Of a stretch of DNA of 64,000 nucleotides, positions 53,557 to 64,000 are shown one piece after another. How positions within the stretch are numbered: position 1 is the stretch's first letter; each line of letters begins with the position of its first letter. The notes below the pieces were generated by a model that saw only the letters and a list, made by a program, of their open reading frames with translations, had not been told where the DNA came from and ran no database searches. Both the position numbers and the translations under genes were made by a program. This stretch comes from Verrucomicrobiaceae bacterium E54 (GTDB lineage Bacteria > Verrucomicrobiota > Verrucomicrobiia > Verrucomicrobiales > Akkermansiaceae), in the NCBI GenBank assembly GCA_022548915.1, contig JAKZES010000001.1, positions 215,769 through 279,768 of the forward strand. Reading direction: 5' to 3'.

Positions 53557-54978
53557 TCAGGCGAGCATTTCCTTCACCACATGGCCATGCACGTCGGTGA
53601 GACGGAAGTCCCGGCCCTGGAAGCGGAAGGTCAGGCGTTCGTGCTCGATGCCGAGCAGGTGGAGCATGGTCGCCTGGATGTCGTGGACGTGCACGGGCCG
53701 GTCGGTGACGTGGAAGCCGAGTTCGTCGGTGGCACCGATGGTGATGCCGGGCTTGGTGCCTCCTCCCGCGAACCACATCGTGAAGGCCTGCGGGTGGTGG
53801 TCGCGACCCGCGGAACGACCCAGGGCGGCGCTTGCCTCGACCATGGGTGTGCGGCCGAACTCCCCGCCCCAGACGACCAGCGTGTCCTCCAGCAGTCCGC
53901 GTTGCTTCAGATCCTGAACCAGGGCCGCGCAGGGCTGGTCGATGTCGCGCGCCTTGTCCTTGATGCCGTTGGCGACCTGCGAATGGTGATCCCATCCGCC
54001 GTCGTAGACCTGGACGAAGCGGACGCCGCGCTCGATCATGCGGCGGGCCAGCAGGCAGTTGCGCCCGAAGGATGCCTTGGAAGCGCCCTCCTCGAGGCCG
54101 TAGAGATCCATGGTCTGCTTCGACTCGGAGGAGAAATCCATCAGGTCCGGAGCGGCCGACTGCATCCGCCAGGCCATCTCGTAGGCATTCATCCGGGTCT
54201 CGATCTCCGGGTCGGCGAGGACGTCCTGTCGTTGCTGGTTCAGGTTGCCGATCAGGTCGAGCGAGTCGCGTTGGGCCCGTCGGTCGTAGCCCTTCGGGTT
54301 GGCGACGTGGAGGATGGGGTCGCCGGTGCCGCGGAAGGGAACGCCGGTGTGGCTGGTCGGGAGAAAGCCCGAGCTCCACATGGCCGCGCCCCCGCTCAGC
54401 GCACCGCCACTCTGGAGGACCACGAAGGAAGGCAGGTCGTCGGCGGTGCTGCCGATTCCATAGCTCAGCCAGGACCCCATGGAGGGTCGTCCCGGAATAG
54501 GGCTGCCGGTGTTGAAGAAGATCTGTGCCGGGGAGTGGTTGAACTGGTCGGTGTGGACCGACTTCACGATGGTGAGTTCGTCGGCAAGCTTGGCGAGGTG
54601 GGGAAGGCGGTCCGAGATCTCGGCACCGCACTGGCCGTGCTTCTTGAAAGGAAACTGGGGTGCGAGCACGGCGGCATCCGGCTGGATGAAGGCGTAGCGT
54701 TGACCGGCGATCACCGAGGGCGGGATCGGTTTGCCGTCGAGCTCGGCGAGTTTCGGCTTGTGGTCGAACAGCTCGATCTGGCTCGGAGCGCCTGCCATGA
54801 ACAGATAGATCACGCGCTTGGCCTTGGGCGCGACGTGGCCCGGCTTCGGTGCGAACGGCGTTTGCGCGAATACCCGCGAACCGCCCTGCGCCATGAGGGA
54901 GGCCAGGGCGATCTTCCCGAGTCCGACGCCGCAGGTTTCGAAGAACTGTCGACGGGTCTGTTCGTGAAGTGGATGCAT
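53557..54978 (-). CDS. DUF1501 protein with twin-arginine signal
   Basis: The 473-residue product begins TRRQFFETCGVGLGKIALAS, a twin-arginine-type export signal, and continues with DUF1501 hallmarks: KRVIYLFMAGAPSQIELFDHKP, IPPSVIAGQRYAFI, GAEISDRLPHLAKLADELTIVKSVHTDQFNHSPAQ, GVRFVQVYDGGWDHHSQVA and VVWGGEFGRTPM. The fold is of the alkaline-phosphatase/sulfatase superfamily. DUF1501 genes nearly always follow DUF1549/DUF1553 cytochrome genes, as here (16 bp gap), and are thought to act together in the periplasm; their reaction is unknown. A 59-bp gap separates it from the sulfatase gene. Confidence 0.92.
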   Translation of the reverse strand: MHPLHEQTRRQFFETCGVGLGKIALASLMAQGGSRVFAQTPFAPKPGHVAPKAKRVIYLFMAGAPSQIELFDHKPKLAELDGKPIPPSVIAGQRYAFIQPDAAVLAPQFPFKKHGQCGAEISDRLPHLAKLADELTIVKSVHTDQFNHSPAQIFFNTGSPIPGRPSMGSWLSYGIGSTADDLPSFVVLQSGGALSGGAAMWSSGFLPTSHTGVPFRGTGDPILHVANPKGYDRRAQRDSLDLIGNLNQQRQDVLADPEIETRMNAYEMAWRMQSAAPDLMDFSSESKQTMDLYGLEEGASKASFGRNCLLARRMIERGVRFVQVYDGGWDHHSQVANGIKDKARDIDQPCAALVQDLKQRGLLEDTLVVWGGEFGRTPMVEASAALGRSAGRDHHPQAFTMWFAGGGTKPGITIGATDELGFHVTDRPVHVHDIQATMLHLLGIEHERLTFRFQGRDFRLTDVHGHVVKEMLA

Positions 54979-54994
54979 GATCGGGCAGGTGGGT

Positions 54995-57948
<2,954 letters not shown>

Positions 57949-57952
<4 letters not shown>

Positions 57953-58917
57953 TTCTTGAGCAGTCCGATCATGGCCTCACCCATGTGGGTGCCGATCAGG
58001 TAGTAGGTTTCCCAATTCCGCATCCAGTGAAATCCCTGCTTCGACGGCGATTGCTCCTCGCTGCGCTGGAAGTCGCGGGTCTCGACGCCGGCCACGGTGC
58101 CCTTGAACTCCGGGTGCTTCTGCGGGTCCGCCAGAGCCAGTTGGGCCTCCATCAGTTTCTCGACCTTGGCCTTGTAGCGCTGCGGGTTGTCCCAGCCTCC
58201 GATGCCGGTATTGGCGATCACGAAGGGCAGGTCCTCGACGCCGAGATCCTTCCGCATGTCGCGGACGAAGTGGACGAGATTGGACTCGTAGGCGTCGACC
58301 GCCGATTGGTCGATGCGGTCGTTCCAGCCCTGGTGCCAGCCGAAGCCGACGAGTTCCCATTCCTTTCCGTCAAACTCGGGGAAGTATTTCTTCAGGTTTC
58401 CGGTCACCTCTTTGGTGATTCGGACGGTTTCCGCATACTGAAACCCCTTGTCGCCGTCCTTCTGCGGAGCCGGGTAGCCCTCGACGCTTGGAGGAAGGAA
58501 GTTGTGTTTCAGCGAGCGCCCGCCCCAGGCGCATTTGACGAGAAGCACGGGATCTTCGAAGTGGTCGCCGACCTCGAAGCCGAAGCCATACTCCGGGCCG
58601 ATGTGGTCGTCGCTGGCGCCGTAGCCGACGGTGAGCCAGCCCTGCTTCTGCTTGTCGGCGTAGGAAAGGTCGACGATCCACACATCGTCCCGCACGACCG
58701 GTTCCCCTTGTTTGTCGACGAGATGGGCGTATTTCCCGGGATGGGCCTTCAGTTCGCCCTCCATCGTGCCGGGTCCTCCCTTGAGTTGGCCGAATCCGAC
58801 CATGTTGGACTGTCCGGCGAGAACGAAGACCTTGAGTTTCCCGTTGGCGGGGACCGTGGCCGGATTGGCGGCGAGAGCGGCCGTAAGGGTGAGCGAAAGG
58901 ATGAGGTGACGGATCAT
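57949..58917 (-). CDS. secreted SGNH sialate O-acetylesterase / acetyl xylan esterase-like protein
   Basis: The 322-residue product has a signal peptide (IRHLILSLTLTAALAANPA), then KVFVLAGQSNMVGFGQLKG with the nucleophile Ser in GQSN, GPEYGFGFEVGDHFEDPVLLVKCAWGGRSL, VGFGWHQGWND and the C-terminal catalytic-His region GFHWMRNWETYYLIGTHMGEAMIG. The same motifs in the same order occur in the esterase domain of the 3,416-residue protein, so the two are related. It opens a four-gene cluster (esterase, cytochrome, DUF1501, sulfatase) and would remove O-acetyl groups from the glycan before desulfation. The ATG at 58917 was chosen to start the signal peptide. Confidence 0.87.
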
Positions 58918-59027
58918 GGTGCTGGAAAGAGTTGACCACGCATCAAACGCCGGAGGAGTGGCCATCTTTCGGAATCATCGCCGGATTCGGGCGGGACTCA
59001 ATCGAAAGAAGGGAGCGGCGGGCATGC

Positions 59028-59852
59028 TCAGGACGGGCGGACCTCGATGAACTCCCGCACGATTTCTCCGTCCTTCGCCGAACACACGAAGTAGCCCTTT
59101 TCGGTGGTCTTGTCGTGGTTTCCGCGGCTGATCGCGCAGCAGCGGTTGGTCGTGATCGTGGTGCCGCCGTAAAGGTTCTCGGTGAAACCGTGGAAGTGCC
59201 CGTTGAAGACCGCCACGAGATTGTGATCGGTGAACCGGGCCAGCAGATCGTCGGCATTCAGGGGACGCATCCGGACGCCTTCCGCCAGGGGGAAGTGGGT
59301 GAACAGCACGGTGGGCCGGGCCCGGTCCAGCTTGGGGAGGTGGTCGTCGAGCCAGTCGAAGGTGGCTGGCTGGATCTTCGTGTTGCTGTACTTGGTGCCT
59401 TCGGTCGAATCGAGTCCGACGAATTGCCAGTCGCGATGGTCGAGCCGGTAGTTCAGCTGTTTCGGGAAGAGCTGGTCGTAGATCGAGCGGTCGTTCTGCG
59501 GTGTGTAGTCGTGGTTGCCGGGAACGACGTGGAAGGGCATGCCGAGTTGGCGGAGGAAATCACGGATCGGCCCGAGTTCGTCCTTCCCGCCATCCTGCGC
59601 GAGATCTCCGACCAGTAGGCAGAACTCGGGCTTCGGATCCAGGGCGAGGATGCTCTTTGAGACACGCTCGAACCAGCCCGGGCAGGCATCGCTGCAGAAG
59701 TGGGTGTCGTTGAGGACGATGAAGCGGAAATTGCCGCCCTCGCCGTTCCCGGCAGCGCGCAGGTGACCCGGCCACAGTCCTGCGGCGAGCAAGCCTCCGG
59801 CCGATCGGTGGATCCATGACCGCCGTGACAAGGTCTCGGGGCGGTTCTTCAT
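59028..59852 (-). CDS. secreted calcineurin-like metallophosphoesterase
   Basis: The 274-residue product has a twin-arginine-like leader (SRRSWIHRSAGGLLAAGLWPG). It carries all five metal-binding blocks of the family: VLNDTHF (DxH), VGDLAQDGG (GDxx), PGNHDY (GNHD), LFTHFPL and FNGHFHG (GHxH). Such secreted enzymes hydrolyse phosphomonoesters or diesters in the periplasm. It lies 110 bp upstream of the esterase cluster and 27 bp downstream of the toroid protein gene, so it might be transcribed with either. Confidence 0.88.
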   Translation of the reverse strand: MKNRPETLSRRSWIHRSAGGLLAAGLWPGHLRAAGNGEGGNFRFIVLNDTHFCSDACPGWFERVSKSILALDPKPEFCLLVGDLAQDGGKDELGPIRDFLRQLGMPFHVVPGNHDYTPQNDRSIYDQLFPKQLNYRLDHRDWQFVGLDSTEGTKYSNTKIQPATFDWLDDHLPKLDRARPTVLFTHFPLAEGVRMRPLNADDLLARFTDHNLVAVFNGHFHGFTENLYGGTTITTNRCCAISRGNHDKTTEKGYFVCSAKDGEIVREFIEVRPS

Positions 59853-59879
59853 CGTGTTTCGGGAACTCGCTCGGAACCG

Positions 59880-61337
59880 TCACTTCACACCCTCACCGGT
59901 GGCCGGCAGGAAGCGGTAGTAAACCTCCAGCATCATGGTGGCGAGGCAGGTGGTCATGTGGACGTTGATGGCGCCGTGCTTGACCTTCTTCTTGGCCCAA
60001 GAACCGTCGTCGGCCTGATGCTTGAGCAGGACGTCCCGGACGCGCTCGTTGTAGTTCTTCCACTCGACCCCGCCGTGGTTCAGCATCGCCTGCGCGTTGT
60101 AGTAGTGGTAGTAGAGGTTGGCGGATTCGCCATCCCAGTCGAACTCCGAGTTCTTGCTGATGTTCTTGATGCCGAGCCGGGCCGGCTTGGACTTTCCTTC
60201 ACCCCACATCTGGAAGGCGAGGACACCTCCGCTGGTGAGGCCGTGACTCGCCCCACCGGGGCCCCGGTAGCCGATGGCACCTTGCGGGCTCTGGCTCTTC
60301 TCATACCATTCCAACGCCTTTCTGGCGGGCTTGCGGAAGGCTCCCGTGTCCCACAGGCCGGTGTGCTTGCAGGCCTTCATGGCCTGAACCTGCCAGGAGC
60401 CGACCGAGTTGTCTCCCCCGTTGGTCGGCTTGTAGCCATAGACCCAGCCACCGGACTCGCCCTGGCCGTTGATGATCATGTCTCCGGCCTTGCGGGTCAC
60501 CTTGTCGAGGTTGGGAATGTTCAGTCCGAGTTGGTGGCAGAAGGTGTAGGCTTCGGCGAGCGCGTAGGTGGCGATGCCGTGCTCGTAGACCCACTGGTGC
60601 CCGCCCACGGGAGAAGTGGCCAGGCGGCCATCCTGTTTCATGCCCAGGTCCACCAGATAGATGATGCCGCGGGTGACCGAGTCGCCGAACTCCTCGGAAA
60701 GGGGGGTCTCGCAGTGCCCGAGGTAGGCGAGCAGCGCGTAACCTGTCATCGCCGCCTTGTAGCTGCCGGTCCAACTGCCGTCCTCGTTCTGCGTCTTCTT
60801 GAGCCAGCGCAGGGCCTTGACCACCGCTTCCTCGCATTCGGCCGTCCCGCCGTTGGAGAGCAGGCGCTCCATGCGGTCGGCCTTCGAGCAGCGCTTGCTC
60901 ATGGTCGCCGGGATGCTGCCGAAACCACCGCCGCCGGAACCGTCGCCGTCGGAACCCCAGCCATCGCCGAAGTCATCACCGCTGCCGAACTCGAGCGAAG
61001 GCTCGGTGACCATCACGTCCGGCACGGGCACGGCGGTCGGGGAGGCGGTGTTGGAGGCGATCACCTTGGCCGCCGAACTCGAGGGCGCGCTGGGTTTGCG
61101 CTCCACCTGGTTGGTGGGCTTCTTCGGCTGGATCTCGGTGTTGTCCTCGACTCCGGCGGAGTAGGAGACGATCACCGGGGTCTCCTTGCTCCAGGGAGTC
61201 AGGAGGATGAAGGCGAGGATGAGGCCGACGAGGAGGATCACCAGCAGGCTGATGACGATGCTGAGCACCGTCGCCGACCGCTTGCGGGCCTCGAGCTGCT
61301 GCATTGCCTCGGGGGACATTTGGGCGTGAAGACTCAT
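59880..61337 (-). CDS. membrane-anchored alpha/alpha-toroid (squalene cyclase/prenyltransferase-like) protein
   Basis: The 485-residue product has a cytoplasmic N-terminus of ~22 residues, one membrane helix (LSIVISLLVILLVGLILAFILL), a Pro/Ser/Gly linker of ~100 residues (GDGSGGGGFGS) and a C-terminal alpha/alpha barrel with repeats resembling QW motifs (LRWLKKTQNEDGSWTGSYKAAMTGYALLA, HQWVYEHGIATYALAEAY, KALEWYEKSQSPQGAIGYRGPGG, LLKHQADDGSWAKK). The acidic DXDD motif of squalene-hopene cyclases is not seen, so it is probably not a cyclase. Proteins with this layout are frequent in Verrucomicrobia and Planctomycetes; function unknown. The DUF6288 protein at 12403-16374 has a related toroid. 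Confidence 0.82.
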   Translation of the reverse strand: MSLHAQMSPEAMQQLEARKRSATVLSIVISLLVILLVGLILAFILLTPWSKETPVIVSYSAGVEDNTEIQPKKPTNQVERKPSAPSSSAAKVIASNTASPTAVPVPDVMVTEPSLEFGSGDDFGDGWGSDGDGSGGGGFGSIPATMSKRCSKADRMERLLSNGGTAECEEAVVKALRWLKKTQNEDGSWTGSYKAAMTGYALLAYLGHCETPLSEEFGDSVTRGIIYLVDLGMKQDGRLATSPVGGHQWVYEHGIATYALAEAYTFCHQLGLNIPNLDKVTRKAGDMIINGQGESGGWVYGYKPTNGGDNSVGSWQVQAMKACKHTGLWDTGAFRKPARKALEWYEKSQSPQGAIGYRGPGGASHGLTSGGVLAFQMWGEGKSKPARLGIKNISKNSEFDWDGESANLYYHYYNAQAMLNHGGVEWKNYNERVRDVLLKHQADDGSWAKKKVKHGAINVHMTTCLATMMLEVYYRFLPATGEGVK

Positions 61338-61430
61338 GACTTGAATTTGGGAACTTTTTGGGAGGATTTCACCTCGGAACGGCGGGGGCCAGCCTCAACT
61401 TAGGGGTTTCTCGGGCTTTTTTTCGGCGAT

Positions 61431-62855
<1,425 letters not shown>

Positions 62856-62858
62856 TTC

Positions 62859-62929
62859 GATTTCAGATTTCGGATTTCAGATCGCAGATCGCGGGGGAAT
62901 GAACCGCGAAGAAGGCGGAAAGGCCAAGG
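62859..62929. repeat. spacer repeats upstream of ffh
   Basis: Tandem variants of TTTCAGATT (TTTCAGATTTCGGATTTCAG at 62861) followed by ATCGCAGATCGC, then TGAACCGCGAAGAAGGCGGA (62900 on) and AAGGCCAAGG. These low-complexity motifs recur in intergenic DNA of Verrucomicrobia. They fill the whole interval between ffh and the next gene. Confidence 0.6.
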
Positions 62930-62941
62930 AAAATGGGAGGA

Positions 62942-63610
62942 CTACGGACAAGGCCGGGAATTCAGCCGGAGGAGACGCACGCTGAGATGGAAAAAGCCCA
63001 CTGCCACCAGAATCGGCAGGAGAAAACCGATGAGGAACTCGGAGATTACCGAAATCCCGAAGTCGTCGTTGCGCATCTCGACCTTGTTCAGCACCGAGCT
63101 GAGGTCGATCCAGAGAAGGAAAGACAGGAGGATCATCATTCCCCTGCTGATCCACTCGCGGGTCGTGGGTCGGGGGGGCTCAATAAGCCACTCCGCCAAA
63201 AGACGTACCGAACCGAGGTAGGTGGCGATGGCGGCGAGCGCGATGACGAACAGGCTGGGCGTCCACCACGGGCCCACGAAGCGGGCCATGACGCTGAAGG
63301 CTGCGAGAAAGGACAGAATCCCCAGGTTCGACTTGAGAAGGCCGAAGGTGGGTGCGCGCAAGAGTTGGAGTCCGGTAACGGCGATCCAGAAACCAAGGGC
63401 GAGAGGAAGGAGCAGAAAAGACAGGCCGATCCAGTCAGGAAAGGCGTCGGGAAACGGGTCTCGAAACAGGCCGATCACTGCAAACACGACGAACGAAAGG
63501 CCGAGGAGAAGTGCGGGAATGCCGAGGAATCGGCTGCGGGTTCGGACGTCGAACTGCGGGCCCGGCTTCGGTTTGTCCGGTGTCTCCCACTCTGGTGATC
63601 CCGCGGTCAT
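62942..63610 (-). CDS. integral membrane protein of unknown function
   Basis: The 222-residue product has a short Pro/Lys-rich cytoplasmic start and five or six membrane helices (ALLLGLSFVVFAVIGLF, WIGLSFLLLPLALGFWIAV, LGILSFLAAFSVMARF, SLFVIALAAIATYLGSV, RGMMILLSFLLWIDL, SEFLIGFLLPILVAVGFF). No conserved catalytic or binding motif was recognised. It is on the same strand as ffh, 86 bp upstream of its start, with spacer repeats in between. Confidence 0.65.
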   Translation of the reverse strand: MTAGSPEWETPDKPKPGPQFDVRTRSRFLGIPALLLGLSFVVFAVIGLFRDPFPDAFPDWIGLSFLLLPLALGFWIAVTGLQLLRAPTFGLLKSNLGILSFLAAFSVMARFVGPWWTPSLFVIALAAIATYLGSVRLLAEWLIEPPRPTTREWISRGMMILLSFLLWIDLSSVLNKVEMRNDDFGISVISEFLIGFLLPILVAVGFFHLSVRLLRLNSRPCP

Positions 63611-63634
63611 CTTCGATGAGCTGCGCCATGCTCC

Positions 63635-63666
63635 ACTGGAACTTGGCCATTGTCACTTGGAACTTC
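63635..63666. repeat. TGGAACTT direct repeat
   Basis: TGGAACTT occurs at 63637-63644 and 63658-63665 (21-bp period), with TTGGCCATTGTCAC between them. This is another of the short spacer families seen in this window. Confidence 0.45.
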
Positions 63667-63687
63667 AGCCCCGCGGGACGTAGGCGG

Positions 63688-63927
63688 TTGCGACAAGGAT
63701 ACACCGCACGCGGACGAACCACCCAAAACGTCGAGGAGTTTCTCGAAAGCATCCAAATCATCGCCAGATTACGCGGCGCGCGACCCGGCAAATACCGCTT
63801 CAAGATCAAGCCCGGACGACCGCACCCCGACGAATTGAAAATCGTCCTCACCGGAAACCACGCCCCGGACATGATGCGACGCGCCGCAGAGTGGAGCGCG
63901 GAAGGACACGGACTCAGGAAACCGTAG
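63688..63927 (+). CDS. small hypothetical protein, doubtful
   Basis: A 79-residue reading frame from a TTG at 63688 encodes RTTQNVEEFLESIQIIARLR, then GKYRFKIKPGRPHPDELKI and MMRRAAEWSAEGHGL. The peptide looks protein-like, with a helix, a strand and a helix, and the frame is rich in A at wobble positions (ccaaatcatc), unlike the GC-rich genes around it. There is no ATG, and no clear ribosome binding site. It could be a small unknown gene or a repeat-associated fragment. After it, to 64000, I see nothing except a possible ATG at 63960 open to the window end. Confidence 0.35.
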   Translation: MRQGYTARGRTTQNVEEFLESIQIIARLRGARPGKYRFKIKPGRPHPDELKIVLTGNHAPDMMRRAAEWSAEGHGLRKP

Positions 63928-64000
63928 GAAAGAAGCGGGCCGTTCCACCTAAAACTACCATGAACCTCGTAGATAAAGACCCTAAATGTATGTTTTTTTG

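Noticed and set aside
63960..64000. Start of a gene running off the right end.
   Set aside because: Only 13 codons are visible and no ribosome binding site precedes the ATG, so it cannot be supported.

Overview
The window looks like a chromosomal segment of a GC-rich member of the phylum Verrucomicrobiota, probably near Haloferula/Luteolibacter. The supporting signs are a PEP-CTERM anchored protein, a DUF1501 + DUF1549/DUF1553 (planctomycete-type cytochrome) cluster with a sulfatase, a GntR/LacI-type hybrid regulator of a kind that is multiplied in these genomes, very large secreted Ig-like proteins, and spacer repeats typical of the phylum. No tRNA, rRNA or CRISPR array was recognised.

Layout. 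1-5341: the end of a periplasmic c-type haem protein (DUF3365), a secreted DUF2202 ferritin-like protein, an ArsR regulator with a CoA-disulfide reductase/rhodanese fusion, and a secreted FAD oxidoreductase. 5607-12350: a mosaic accessory region with a PEP-CTERM protein, a secreted Ig-like protein, one intact GntR/LacI hybrid regulator, at least three broken copies of that regulator family, and a Fic protein gene lying between two ~620-bp direct repeats. 12403-41456: a single reverse-strand run of 13 tightly packed genes (~29 kb). It encodes a TPR lipo/secretory protein, three proteins of TPR - beta-module - TPR architecture (two of them giants of ~2,450 and ~2,580 aa), a GxxExxY protein, a small orphan, ExbB, two ExbD proteins, a TonB-like linker protein, a DUF4159 membrane protein, a membrane protein of unknown function and a PDZ-DUF6288-HEAT protein. 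I regard this as the best candidate for an undescribed system: an ion-driven ExbB/ExbD motor wired to giant periplasmic scaffolds.

41822-52072: one 3,416-residue secreted protein combining an SGNH (sialate O-acetylesterase-like) domain and an M60 metallopeptidase domain with PASTA, Ig-like, thrombospondin-3-like and beta-helix-like segments. 52139-58917: a reverse-strand cluster of esterase, DUF1549/DUF1553 cytochrome, DUF1501 protein and sulfatase, probably for esterified, sulfated glycans. 59028-63610: a metallophosphoesterase, a membrane-anchored alpha/alpha-toroid protein, Ffh of the signal recognition particle and a small membrane protein. The last ~390 bp hold a spacer repeat and one doubtful small gene.

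The most striking non-coding structure is a family of repeats with outer sequence GGAACCACGAATG. A pair of them bounds the GxxExxY gene inside the giant-protein operon, a second pair bounds a ~100-bp core upstream of the first giant gene, and in both places the repeat itself encodes the signal peptide of the downstream giant protein.
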